Source: Balneolales bacterium ANBcel1
GTDB lineage: Bacteria > Bacteroidota > Rhodothermia > Balneolales > Natronogracilivirgulaceae
Assembly: GCA_029688905.1 (NCBI GenBank)
Contig: JARULB010000001.1
Coordinates: forward strand, 186,001 to 250,000
Length of the DNA stretch: 64,000 nucleotides
Reading direction: 5' to 3'
In this document: positions 37,818-45,163 of the stretch, in pieces
Numbering within the stretch: position 1 is the stretch's first letter
How the letters are laid out: each line of letters opens with the position of its first letter
Position numbers and translations under genes: made by a program
The notes under the pieces: model-generated
What the model saw: only the letters and a program-made list of their open reading frames with translations
What the model was told of the DNA's origin: nothing
Database searches by the model: none

Positions 37818-39059
37818 CTAAACCTCGATCAGGGAATGGCCGTTGGTGTCGATAATGCCGCGTTTTATCCCCACCTTTCTGAAGGCGGCCAGGATGGCGT
37901 CCAGCTGTTCATCGGTGTGTGTGGCCATGTAGCTGGTGCGTATCAGGGATTGTCCTTTCGGGACGGCCGGCGGCACCACCGCATTGGCATAAACCCCTGT
38001 TTCAAACAAATCTCTCCAGAAGCCGAGACAGTCCATGATCTCGCCGATGACTACCGGGATAATCGGTGACTGGCTTGTCCAGATGTTGAAGCCCAGCTCT
38101 TTGAGCCCCCTGCGCATGTAATTGGAGATCTCCTCGAGGCGCTGCAGCCGCCACTGCTCCTCCTGAAGCACTTCCAGCGCCTTGAGTACGGTGGCCACGT
38201 TGGCGGGCGGCATGGATGCGCTGAAGATGTGGGCCGGGGAGTGATGTCGGATATATTCGATGACAGCGCGATCACCCACCAGAAACCCGCCGAGGGAGGC
38301 GAATGACTTGGAAAACGTGCCGCTGATCAGGTCTACATCATCCAGAAGCCCGAACGAGGAAGCCGATCCCCTTCCGCCCTCGCCGAGCACGCCGATCGCG
38401 TGGGCGTCATCCAGATAAATACGGGCGTTAAATTCCTTGCCGAGTGCCACCAGTTCAGGCACCTTTGCCAGCGTCCCGGACATGGAGAAAACGCCGTCAC
38501 TTACGATTATTTTTCCGGTGGATTCGTCCTCGCGCTCCAGAAGCTTTCGAAGATGACCCATATCATTGTGATGATAACGGACGGTACGGGCGTTGGAGAT
38601 GATGGTTCCGATGACGATACACGCGTGGTTGTCCTTGTCGGAGAAGATCACGTCGTTACGACCGGCGATGGTCTGGATGGATCCCTCGTTGGTCTGATAG
38701 CCGGTGCTGAAAAGGACACAGTTTTCCTTATTCATAAATGCGGCGAGCTTGTCCTCAAGCTCAAGGTGCAGATCAAGCGTACCATTCAGATACCGCGAAC
38801 CCGTACAGCCGGTGCCATACTTTGAGATAGCCCCCTGTGCCGCTTCCATCAGCCGCCGGTCGTTGGTAAGTCCCAGGTAGTTGTTGGAGCCGGCCATAAT
38901 AACCTCATGCCCCTCGATAACAACCACATTTCCGTCGGTGTCGGTAAGCGGTTTGAAATAGGGATACAGGCCCTGGGCCTTGACCTCATCAGCAGCAGTA
39001 AACTGATGGACTTTGTCAAAGATGTCGGCTTTTTGAATACTTTGGTCGCTGTTCGCCAT
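37818..39059 (-). CDS. spt: Serine palmitoyltransferase (alpha-oxoamine synthase)
   Basis: The 413-residue PLP enzyme shows the alpha-oxoamine synthase fold. The segment GTGCTGSRYLNGTLDLHLELE-like at about 95-115 (TGSRYLNGTLDLH), the N-terminal PYFKP and NNYLGLTNDRRL are the usual marks of bacterial serine palmitoyltransferases as opposed to glycine C-acetyltransferase or BioF. Lys 251 in SGTFSKSFASLGG binds PLP, and DDAHAIGVLGEGGRG lies upstream of it. It condenses serine with an acyl-CoA or acyl-ACP to 3-ketosphinganine, the first step of sphingolipid synthesis. It is the first gene of a two-gene operon with the ceramide-synthase-like gene, and a CerR-like reductase lies 1.6 kb away. Confidence 0.87.
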   Translation of the reverse strand: MANSDQSIQKADIFDKVHQFTAADEVKAQGLYPYFKPLTDTDGNVVVIEGHEVIMAGSNNYLGLTNDRRLMEAAQGAISKYGTGCTGSRYLNGTLDLHLELEDKLAAFMNKENCVLFSTGYQTNEGSIQTIAGRNDVIFSDKDNHACIVIGTIISNARTVRYHHNDMGHLRKLLEREDESTGKIIVSDGVFSMSGTLAKVPELVALGKEFNARIYLDDAHAIGVLGEGGRGSASSFGLLDDVDLISGTFSKSFASLGGFLVGDRAVIEYIRHHSPAHIFSASMPPANVATVLKALEVLQEEQWRLQRLEEISNYMRRGLKELGFNIWTSQSPIIPVVIGEIMDCLGFWRDLFETGVYANAVVPPAVPKGQSLIRTSYMATHTDEQLDAILAAFRKVGIKRGIIDTNGHSLIEV

Positions 39060-39360
39060 TTAGCAAGGTGTCCTTTGGGCTCAATAAAACTTTAAAAATA
39101 ATCAAAAAAACAGTTCACCTGCAATTAAAACTCATTTCTTACCCGGAGAGTCGTCAACAGGCCCCGTTTCATTAATTTGCCGGAATGAGTGGTTCACAGA
39201 ATTGATAGCTGGTTCACGGAATCCGGGTTCCATAGCCATTATCGGTGGAATTTACCTTCCGGCTTAAAATGACCTTCCCGCTCCTCCAGAGTACAATAAC
39301 ACAAAAAATGTGGTTAAACAACAGGTAAAGCTCAGAAGATTTCCCCTTCCCGGCAGAAGA
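39060..39360. other. Intergenic gap upstream of spt
   Basis: This 301-bp stretch has no supported gene. It is A/T-rich near 39090-39125 and should contain the spt promoter; I see no clear -7/-33 pair or operator. Confidence 0.4.
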
Positions 39361-40488
39361 CTAAATCACCTCGTTATAACAGGCGACAAGAGAGTCCATG
39401 ATCCGTTCCCAGTCGTATTGTAACGATTTTTTCCGGGAAGCTACCGCCATATGATTTCGAATATCCTCATTTTCCGAAATATGAAGGATATGTTCGAGGA
39501 AAGCTTTCTTGTCCATCGACCCCGCCCGAAATCCATTTTCATTGTTTTCTACCAGCGACCTGCTTCCAGAGGCTTCCGCCACTACCGCAGGCAGACCTGA
39601 AGCCATCGCTTCAAGGGTCACATTCCCAAAGGACTCGGTATCGGAGGGGAAGAAAAACAGATCGCTGCAGGCGTAGGACCTTGCAAGTTCCTCGCCTTCC
39701 AGATGGCCGGTAAAAACCGTATCGGGCAGTATTTCCGACAACTCCTGACGGGCAGGACCATCCCCCACTATCATGGTGCGGATCGCAGGGTTTCGCCTGC
39801 GCAGCTCCTGAAATATTTCCGCGACCACCATCAGGTTTTTCTCCCAGACCAGCCGTGAAACAAATGTCACCACAAAATGCCCCTCCTTAAACCCTTTTTC
39901 TGCCCGCCAAGCTTCGTTTTTCTTGTCCGGATTGAACAACTCCGTATCCACCCCCCTGCTCCAAAGCTTCAGCTCGGTTTCCACACCCAGCTTCTTGAGA
40001 TCTTCCAGCATGGAGGGAGAAGGGATGTACAGATGCTCGCAATGCCTGTAGAACCAGAGGAGATAAGTCGTAAGCAGGGGCGCGATGAACCCCATCCGGT
40101 AATACTTCAGATAGCTTGAGAAATGGGTATGATAGGATGCTACCGCCGGTATGCCGTTCTTCATCGCGAACCGCAATGCCATGAAACCGAGAATATCGGG
40201 GGTTGCGATGTGAATCAGGTCGGGTTTGAACTCCCGGAGCAGCTCCTTTTCGGTCTCCGGCAAACCCATGCTGATCCGGTACTCCGGGCGGCCGGGCGCC
40301 GGTACCGCGTAGACCGGGATGTAGGTGCCGTTATGCTCGATAACCGGGTCGGGTGACCATGGCCCGAATACGCGTACCTCGAATTCCTTTGCCTCCAGAT
40401 GGCCTACAAGTCTGTTCAGAGTATTTGAGACCCCATCGCGAATGTGGTTGTAATTCCCGGTAAAAATAGCGATACGTCGCTTACGCAT
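39361..40488 (-). CDS. GT4-family glycosyltransferase, possibly glycolipid-forming
   Basis: The 375-residue product has the GT-B fold. The N-terminal domain (TGNYNHIRDGVSNTLNRLV, HIATPDILGFMALRFA, ASYHTHFSSYLKYY) resembles SQD2/MgtA-type enzymes that glycosylate lipids. The C-terminal domain carries FVSRLVWEKNLM, MIVGDGPARQEL and the nucleotide-sugar EX7E-type block SDTESFGNVTLEAMASG. Donor and acceptor cannot be read from the sequence. Because it lies between spt and the CerR-like gene, with its start codon about 175 bp from the divergent reductase start, head-group glycosylation of ceramide or diacylglycerol is a reasonable guess. There is no signal peptide; it probably acts at the cytoplasmic membrane face. 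Confidence 0.8.
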   Translation of the reverse strand: MRKRRIAIFTGNYNHIRDGVSNTLNRLVGHLEAKEFEVRVFGPWSPDPVIEHNGTYIPVYAVPAPGRPEYRISMGLPETEKELLREFKPDLIHIATPDILGFMALRFAMKNGIPAVASYHTHFSSYLKYYRMGFIAPLLTTYLLWFYRHCEHLYIPSPSMLEDLKKLGVETELKLWSRGVDTELFNPDKKNEAWRAEKGFKEGHFVVTFVSRLVWEKNLMVVAEIFQELRRRNPAIRTMIVGDGPARQELSEILPDTVFTGHLEGEELARSYACSDLFFFPSDTESFGNVTLEAMASGLPAVVAEASGSRSLVENNENGFRAGSMDKKAFLEHILHISENEDIRNHMAVASRKKSLQYDWERIMDSLVACYNEVI

Positions 40489-40663
40489 GGTCGGTTGTTC
40501 TCGGTATTATCGGCATTATATCGCTTTATTCCCTTGCGGGATCGCGATATATTCCAGCTGTATCTTAACGTCTGTTTTCGCACATTCCCATCCGGTTATG
40601 TGCAACGATGAGATCATCATCCAAAATAATTGGAAAAACATACCCCAAGTATACAAATTTTTC

Positions 40664-41635
40664 ATGAAAGCATTTGTTACCGGTGGAACCGGATTTATCG
40701 GAAGTCATCTTGTCGACGAACTCCTGAAAAAACCGAATGACCAGATCCGTTGCCTGGTGCGGTCAAAGGACAAATGGCTGCACGACAAGGATATCATCCG
40801 AATAAAAGGGAATCTGCAGGATCTTGACGCCCTCGAGGAAGGCATTGCAGGCGCGGATGTCGTTTATCATATAGCCGGACTGGTGATGGCATCCAGCCAG
40901 GATCAGTTCGACAAGGCCAATGTGGAGGCGACCGAAAATGTACTCCGGCTTGCCATGAAGCACAGGGTTCCCAAAATGGTTGTGCTGTCCTCGCTGGCGG
41001 CAGCCGGACCCAGTTTTAAACGCCCGGTCAACGAAGAGGATGAGATGATGCCCGTGACCCGCTACGGCGAATCCAAAAAACGGATGGAGGAGATGATCCG
41101 GAATGTTGCCGACGAACGCATTTCCGTGACCATCATTCGCCCACCGGCCGTATATGGCCCCCGGGAAGACCAGATTTTCAGCGTCTTTCAAATGGCCTCC
41201 TGGCGCCTCTTTCCGATTATCGGTGACGGACAAAGCGCCCGCATCTCCCTGATTCATGTCGATGACCTGGTCGCCGGCATTCTGCTGGCCGCCGATGAAA
41301 AAGAGGCGGGGACCGAGACCTACTTTATCTCCAGCGAAACGGACTACACCTGGGATGAAATCCGTCATGCCACCCAGGCCGCCTTCGGCCACAAACTTTT
41401 CACCCTGAACATCAAACCGCGAATTGTCGAACATATCGGTGCCGCAGCAGAATTTGCCGCATCATTAATCGGCCGCTACCCCGTTATTAACCGCGACAAG
41501 GCGAAGGAACTGGGCATGCAGTGGACCTGCTCGGTCGGGAAGGCTTCCGGCCGGCTCGGCTTCCGGCAGAAAGTCTCGCTGAGCGACGGCATCGCAGACA
41601 CCATCGCCTGGTACAAACGTCACCACTGGCTCTGA
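40664..41635 (+). CDS. NAD(P)-dependent extended SDR, probable ceramide-pathway reductase (CerR-like)
   Basis: Start ATG 40664 gives MKAFVTGGTGFIGSHLVDEL, a standard Rossmann N-terminus with the TGGTGFIG dinucleotide-binding motif; the open frame upstream to 40487 is not coding-like. The 323-residue product has the catalytic Tyr-Lys pair in YGESKK (about residue 142) and an upstream Ser in LSSLAAAGP. It belongs to the NAD-dependent epimerase/dehydratase superfamily, as does Caulobacter CerR, which reduces the keto group of the sphingolipid precursor. Sharing a neighbourhood with spt and the bCerS-like gene makes that role likely, but a nucleotide-sugar or other SDR function cannot be excluded. 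Confidence 0.65.
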   Translation: MKAFVTGGTGFIGSHLVDELLKKPNDQIRCLVRSKDKWLHDKDIIRIKGNLQDLDALEEGIAGADVVYHIAGLVMASSQDQFDKANVEATENVLRLAMKHRVPKMVVLSSLAAAGPSFKRPVNEEDEMMPVTRYGESKKRMEEMIRNVADERISVTIIRPPAVYGPREDQIFSVFQMASWRLFPIIGDGQSARISLIHVDDLVAGILLAADEKEAGTETYFISSETDYTWDEIRHATQAAFGHKLFTLNIKPRIVEHIGAAAEFAASLIGRYPVINRDKAKELGMQWTCSVGKASGRLGFRQKVSLSDGIADTIAWYKRHHWL

Positions 41636-41655
41636 ACCGACTCGACCCCATCACC

Positions 41656-43230
41656 ATGCATTTCCAGCTACCACGCATCTTTTTCTTTTTTGCTCTCACG
41701 CTTTTGGCGGCCGCACCCGTATGGGCCGACAATGGCGCGCCTCGGCTCATCAAAAGTCCGGATTCCATGATGGAAATCCCCGGAATCCGGTATGTTACCG
41801 CCAGCGAATCCCACATGTATGTGCTGTCCGACCGGGAAGGACTGGTGGTCTTTCGCACGTCGGCCGACTCGCTCCAGTGGCTCTACTCCTCCTCGGGGCT
41901 TTCCGGACGCGGCGACCGCATGGTGGCCGACATCCGGTTCTCCTACCTGTTTGGAACCGACGGCAGGCTTACGGTAATCGAGCCCACCTCGGTGCTCGGC
42001 GTTTATTCATCCACCCGCCTCTCTTTCGATCCGAACGATCTGGTGCGCCTCGGCGACGACCTGTTCCTGGCCGACAGCAGCCTGGGCATCCAGAAGCTCT
42101 CCCTGGCCACTTCCGAATCGGTCGACAGAGAACCCGAATCCGCCCATGAGCACAACCGGCCGGTAGTTTCGCTGGCCCGCATATCCAACCGGCTTCTGGC
42201 CCTCGACAGCGATAACCGACTTCTGGTGTTTGAGAACCGGGACGGCACACTCGCACTGTCCGATGAGTTCGAACTGTCCGGCAGCGGGGGCAGGCTGCAC
42301 ACCATCGGCAGCCGCCTGTACCTGACCACCGAAGGCGGAGCCGTCTACCGGGTGCGCCTGGACGGTCGCGCCGACCTGCTGTTTGAAACCGGGGAACCGA
42401 TCACCCACCTCAAACTCTGGAACGGCAACTACCTGATCCGCGGTGAAAGCAGCCGTATCCGGATCGCCCGCCAGGGACTGCGCCCGACTCTGTTTCGCGA
42501 CGACCCCTCCGCAGGCAACCACATCGCCACCTTCAAGCAGCAACTCTGGATCAGCGAATACCGGGAACTCAGCCGCTGGCTGGATTCGGGCGATTTCGCC
42601 GAGCTCGACACCGCCGGAACCGGAGCACCGGATGGGCAGCCGTCCGGCTCGGCAACAGCCGGAGAGCCGCCGCGCCTGGCGGAAATCGGCGACCTTGTCA
42701 TCCCTTACCCCCGCCCTCTTCTGATGACCCTCGAGCTCGAAAGTGATCACTCCCCCGAAGAGGTCCGTTTCCAGCAGCGCTCCAACATCGACCGCATCCG
42801 GATTCGCGGCAACGGACTCTACTGGCAGCCCTCGTCATCGGATGTCGGCACGCACATCATATCACTGATCGCAAGCACGCAGGACGGCCTTACCGACAGT
42901 ACGTCGTTTCAGGTGACCATCCGGCCGTTTAACAGTCCGCCGAGATTCTCACCGCTCCGAACCCTGTCCATCGCGGTGGATGAGGAGTTCACTATCCCCA
43001 TAAGGGCCAGCGACCCCGACGGCAGCGACCCCGACCTGATCCGCTACATCGGCGTGGACCTTCCCGATGGTGCCTCGCTGGATGAGCGCAGCGGCGATTT
43101 CACCTGGACACCCACGCGCCGCCAGACCGGCGAGCACGAGTTTCAGGTCATCGCCACCGACCAGTACGGCGCGGCGTCATCAACCGACGTCCGGATCACT
43201 GTTGTGGATCTGGCCCGCGGTGAATCATGA
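41656..43230 (+). CDS. Secreted protein with beta-propeller-like and cadherin/He_PIG-like domains
   Basis: ATG 41656 gives MHFQLPRIFFFFALTLLAAA, a clear signal peptide ending VWA (about residue 23); the 524-residue product is exported. Residues 30-340 contain repeated beta-rich blades (for example MYVLSDREGLVVF, DDLFLADSSLGIQKL, SRLYLTTEGGAVYRV), suggesting a beta-propeller. Residues about 370-520 hold two immunoglobulin-like domains; the second has ASDPDGSD and SGDFTWTPTRRQTGEHEF, typical of He_PIG/cadherin-like repeats. No catalytic or sorting motif is visible. The stop overlaps the mutY start (ATGA), so it is translationally coupled to a DNA-repair gene although the functions seem unrelated. 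I do not recognise a named family. Confidence 0.75.
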   Translation: MHFQLPRIFFFFALTLLAAAPVWADNGAPRLIKSPDSMMEIPGIRYVTASESHMYVLSDREGLVVFRTSADSLQWLYSSSGLSGRGDRMVADIRFSYLFGTDGRLTVIEPTSVLGVYSSTRLSFDPNDLVRLGDDLFLADSSLGIQKLSLATSESVDREPESAHEHNRPVVSLARISNRLLALDSDNRLLVFENRDGTLALSDEFELSGSGGRLHTIGSRLYLTTEGGAVYRVRLDGRADLLFETGEPITHLKLWNGNYLIRGESSRIRIARQGLRPTLFRDDPSAGNHIATFKQQLWISEYRELSRWLDSGDFAELDTAGTGAPDGQPSGSATAGEPPRLAEIGDLVIPYPRPLLMTLELESDHSPEEVRFQQRSNIDRIRIRGNGLYWQPSSSDVGTHIISLIASTQDGLTDSTSFQVTIRPFNSPPRFSPLRTLSIAVDEEFTIPIRASDPDGSDPDLIRYIGVDLPDGASLDERSGDFTWTPTRRQTGEHEFQVIATDQYGAASSTDVRITVVDLARGES

Positions 43231-44309
43231 CGGTTTCAAGCGACATCAGTGCTCTGATTTCGTGGTATCACACTAACAGGCGCGACCTTCCCTGGAGAGC
43301 GTCCGGCGACCCTTACCGGATCTGGCTTTCCGAGGTGATGCTGCAGCAGACCCGTGTCGACCAGGCCCTGCCCTACTACCGGCGGTTTACCAGGCGTTTT
43401 CCCGATGTTACCGCGCTGGCGGATGCCGATATTGACGAAGTCCTGCGCCTCTGGGAAGGGCTCGGCTACTACTCCAGGGCGCGCAACCTGCACCGGGCGG
43501 CCCGGCAGATCGTCGAGCGCCACAACGGCCGTTTTCCGGACACGTACAAGGATGCCCTGGCCCTGAGCGGCATCGGGCCCTATACCGCCTCGGCCGTGCT
43601 GAGCATCGCTTTCGGCAAGCCGCATGCCGTCGTCGACGGCAACGTGATCCGTGTCGTGAGCCGGCTGTTCGCGATCGGCGGGGATGTCCGCGGCACCGGG
43701 GTTCAGAAAGAGATTCAGCGCCGTGCGGATGGCCTCATGGACCGCGAGCGGCCCGGCGATTTCAACCAGGCAATGATGGAGTTGGGAGCCACGGTCTGCA
43801 CTCCCGCCGCGCCCGACTGCGGTTCGTGCCCCCTGCAGCTCTCCTGCAAGGCGTTTCAGCTTGGGCGAACGGGCGATTTCCCGTGGAAGTCGCCGGCCAA
43901 AAAGCGGCCGCATTATCAAATTGCCGTGGGTGTGGTCAGCGACGGCTCGGGTCGCCTGCTGATTGCCCGACGTCCGGAGAAGGCCATGCTTGGCGGACTC
44001 TGGGAGTTTCCCGGGGGCAAGCAGGAGCCGGGGGAGACACTCCCCGAAACCGTCCGGCGCGAGCTGCGCGAAGAGCTGGGGATCGACGTTGCCGTAGAGC
44101 CCGAGCCATTTGAGGTGATCCGGCATGCCTACAGCCATTTCGCCATCACCCTGCACGCGTTTTTCGCAAACCTCCGGGAGGAATCCGACCCGCCGGAATC
44201 GAAGAGCGGCGAACCGGTGCTCTGGGTCGACCGTACCCGCCTCACCGAGTACGCTTTCCCGAAAGCTAACCGGAAAATCACCGAAGCACTTGAAACCTAC
44301 CGGGCATGA
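43227..44309 (+). CDS. mutY: A/G-specific adenine DNA glycosylase
   Basis: The 360-residue product shows the HhH-GPD glycosylase domain: MLQQTRV, the helix-hairpin-helix LSGIGPYTASAVLSIA and catalytic Asp in VVDGNVIRV. An iron-sulfur loop with four Cys (CTPAAPDCGSCPLQLSC) follows. The C-terminal domain from about residue 230 is Nudix-like and keeps a nearly complete Nudix box (GKQEPGETLPETVRRELREE), where many MutY proteins have a degenerate one. MutY removes adenine opposite 8-oxoguanine. The start overlaps the previous stop by 4 bp, and its own stop overlaps the next gene by 4 bp (ATGA), so the three genes form one unit. Confidence 0.95.
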   Translation: MTVSSDISALISWYHTNRRDLPWRASGDPYRIWLSEVMLQQTRVDQALPYYRRFTRRFPDVTALADADIDEVLRLWEGLGYYSRARNLHRAARQIVERHNGRFPDTYKDALALSGIGPYTASAVLSIAFGKPHAVVDGNVIRVVSRLFAIGGDVRGTGVQKEIQRRADGLMDRERPGDFNQAMMELGATVCTPAAPDCGSCPLQLSCKAFQLGRTGDFPWKSPAKKRPHYQIAVGVVSDGSGRLLIARRPEKAMLGGLWEFPGGKQEPGETLPETVRRELREELGIDVAVEPEPFEVIRHAYSHFAITLHAFFANLREESDPPESKSGEPVLWVDRTRLTEYAFPKANRKITEALETYRA

Positions 44310-45154
44310 CACCACCGGCACCCCTTCCCCCGCTCAATCCTGCTCCGGAAGACGCAGCCATGCGGCTAAAGGCGTTTCTGGATCCGGTAGTGGAACAGGT
44401 GGAAGTCCCGGAATACATCGCCGCCGATCCCGTAGCATTCATGCACCGATATGATGACGCGGAGAACCGGAATCTCGCCGGCTTTCTGTCGGCCCTGCTC
44501 GCCTGGGGAAGGCGTGATATCGTGATCGCGAAGATCGCCGATCTGCTGGCGCGTTTCGGCAGCAGCCCGTCCGATTTCATCGGGAATCTCTCCCCGGCCG
44601 ATGAGGTCCGGCTCGAGGGGTTCAAACACCGCACCTTCACCGCCGAAGATATCCGCTGGATCGTTCGCGGCCTCTCCCTGATTTTGCGGGAGCACGGCTC
44701 CTTCGAATCCTTCTGGCGCCGGTGCTACCGGGATTCCGGTCCCGGCCGGCCCCTGCTCTCCCTGTTCCATGAACGTTTTTTCGGGATGATTCCGGACGCC
44801 CCGGTCCGCGTTCGCAAGCACATCTCCTCACCGGATAAAAACAGCTCCTGCAAACGGTTGTGGCTCTTTTTGCGGTGGACCGTCCGCCAGGGCAGTTGTG
44901 TTGATCCCGGTACCATGCCGTTCATGCCGCCCTCGGAGCTGATGGTTCCGCTGGATGTCCATGTAGCCCGCTACTCGCGCATGTTCGGACTCCTGACCCG
45001 CCGCGCCAACGACGGCAAGGCGGTGGCGGAAATTACCGGCCATCTCCGCAGAATGGATCCGGACGATCCTGCCAGGTACGATTACGCGCTATTCGGACTC
45101 GGTGTGAACGCCATTCCCATCCCGCAGGAGTTTGTGGTCAACACACCGGTGTAG
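44306..45154 (+). CDS. TIGR02757 (DUF2400) family protein
   Basis: The 282-residue product is recognisable as TIGR02757: FLSALLAWGRRDIVIAKI near residue 65, the FIGNLSP and FKHRTF segments, then KRLWLFLRWTVRQ and the LDVHVAR motif in the second half. The family is helical and confined mostly to Bacteroidota-type and some other bacteria; weak similarity to DNA glycosylase folds has been noted for the family, and its function is unknown. Overlap with mutY by 4 bp supports a DNA-related role by association only. It ends 9 bp before the convergent ABC-F gene. Confidence 0.85.
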   Translation: MTPPAPLPPLNPAPEDAAMRLKAFLDPVVEQVEVPEYIAADPVAFMHRYDDAENRNLAGFLSALLAWGRRDIVIAKIADLLARFGSSPSDFIGNLSPADEVRLEGFKHRTFTAEDIRWIVRGLSLILREHGSFESFWRRCYRDSGPGRPLLSLFHERFFGMIPDAPVRVRKHISSPDKNSSCKRLWLFLRWTVRQGSCVDPGTMPFMPPSELMVPLDVHVARYSRMFGLLTRRANDGKAVAEITGHLRRMDPDDPARYDYALFGLGVNAIPIPQEFVVNTPV

Positions 45155-45163
45155 CCGCCGGCG

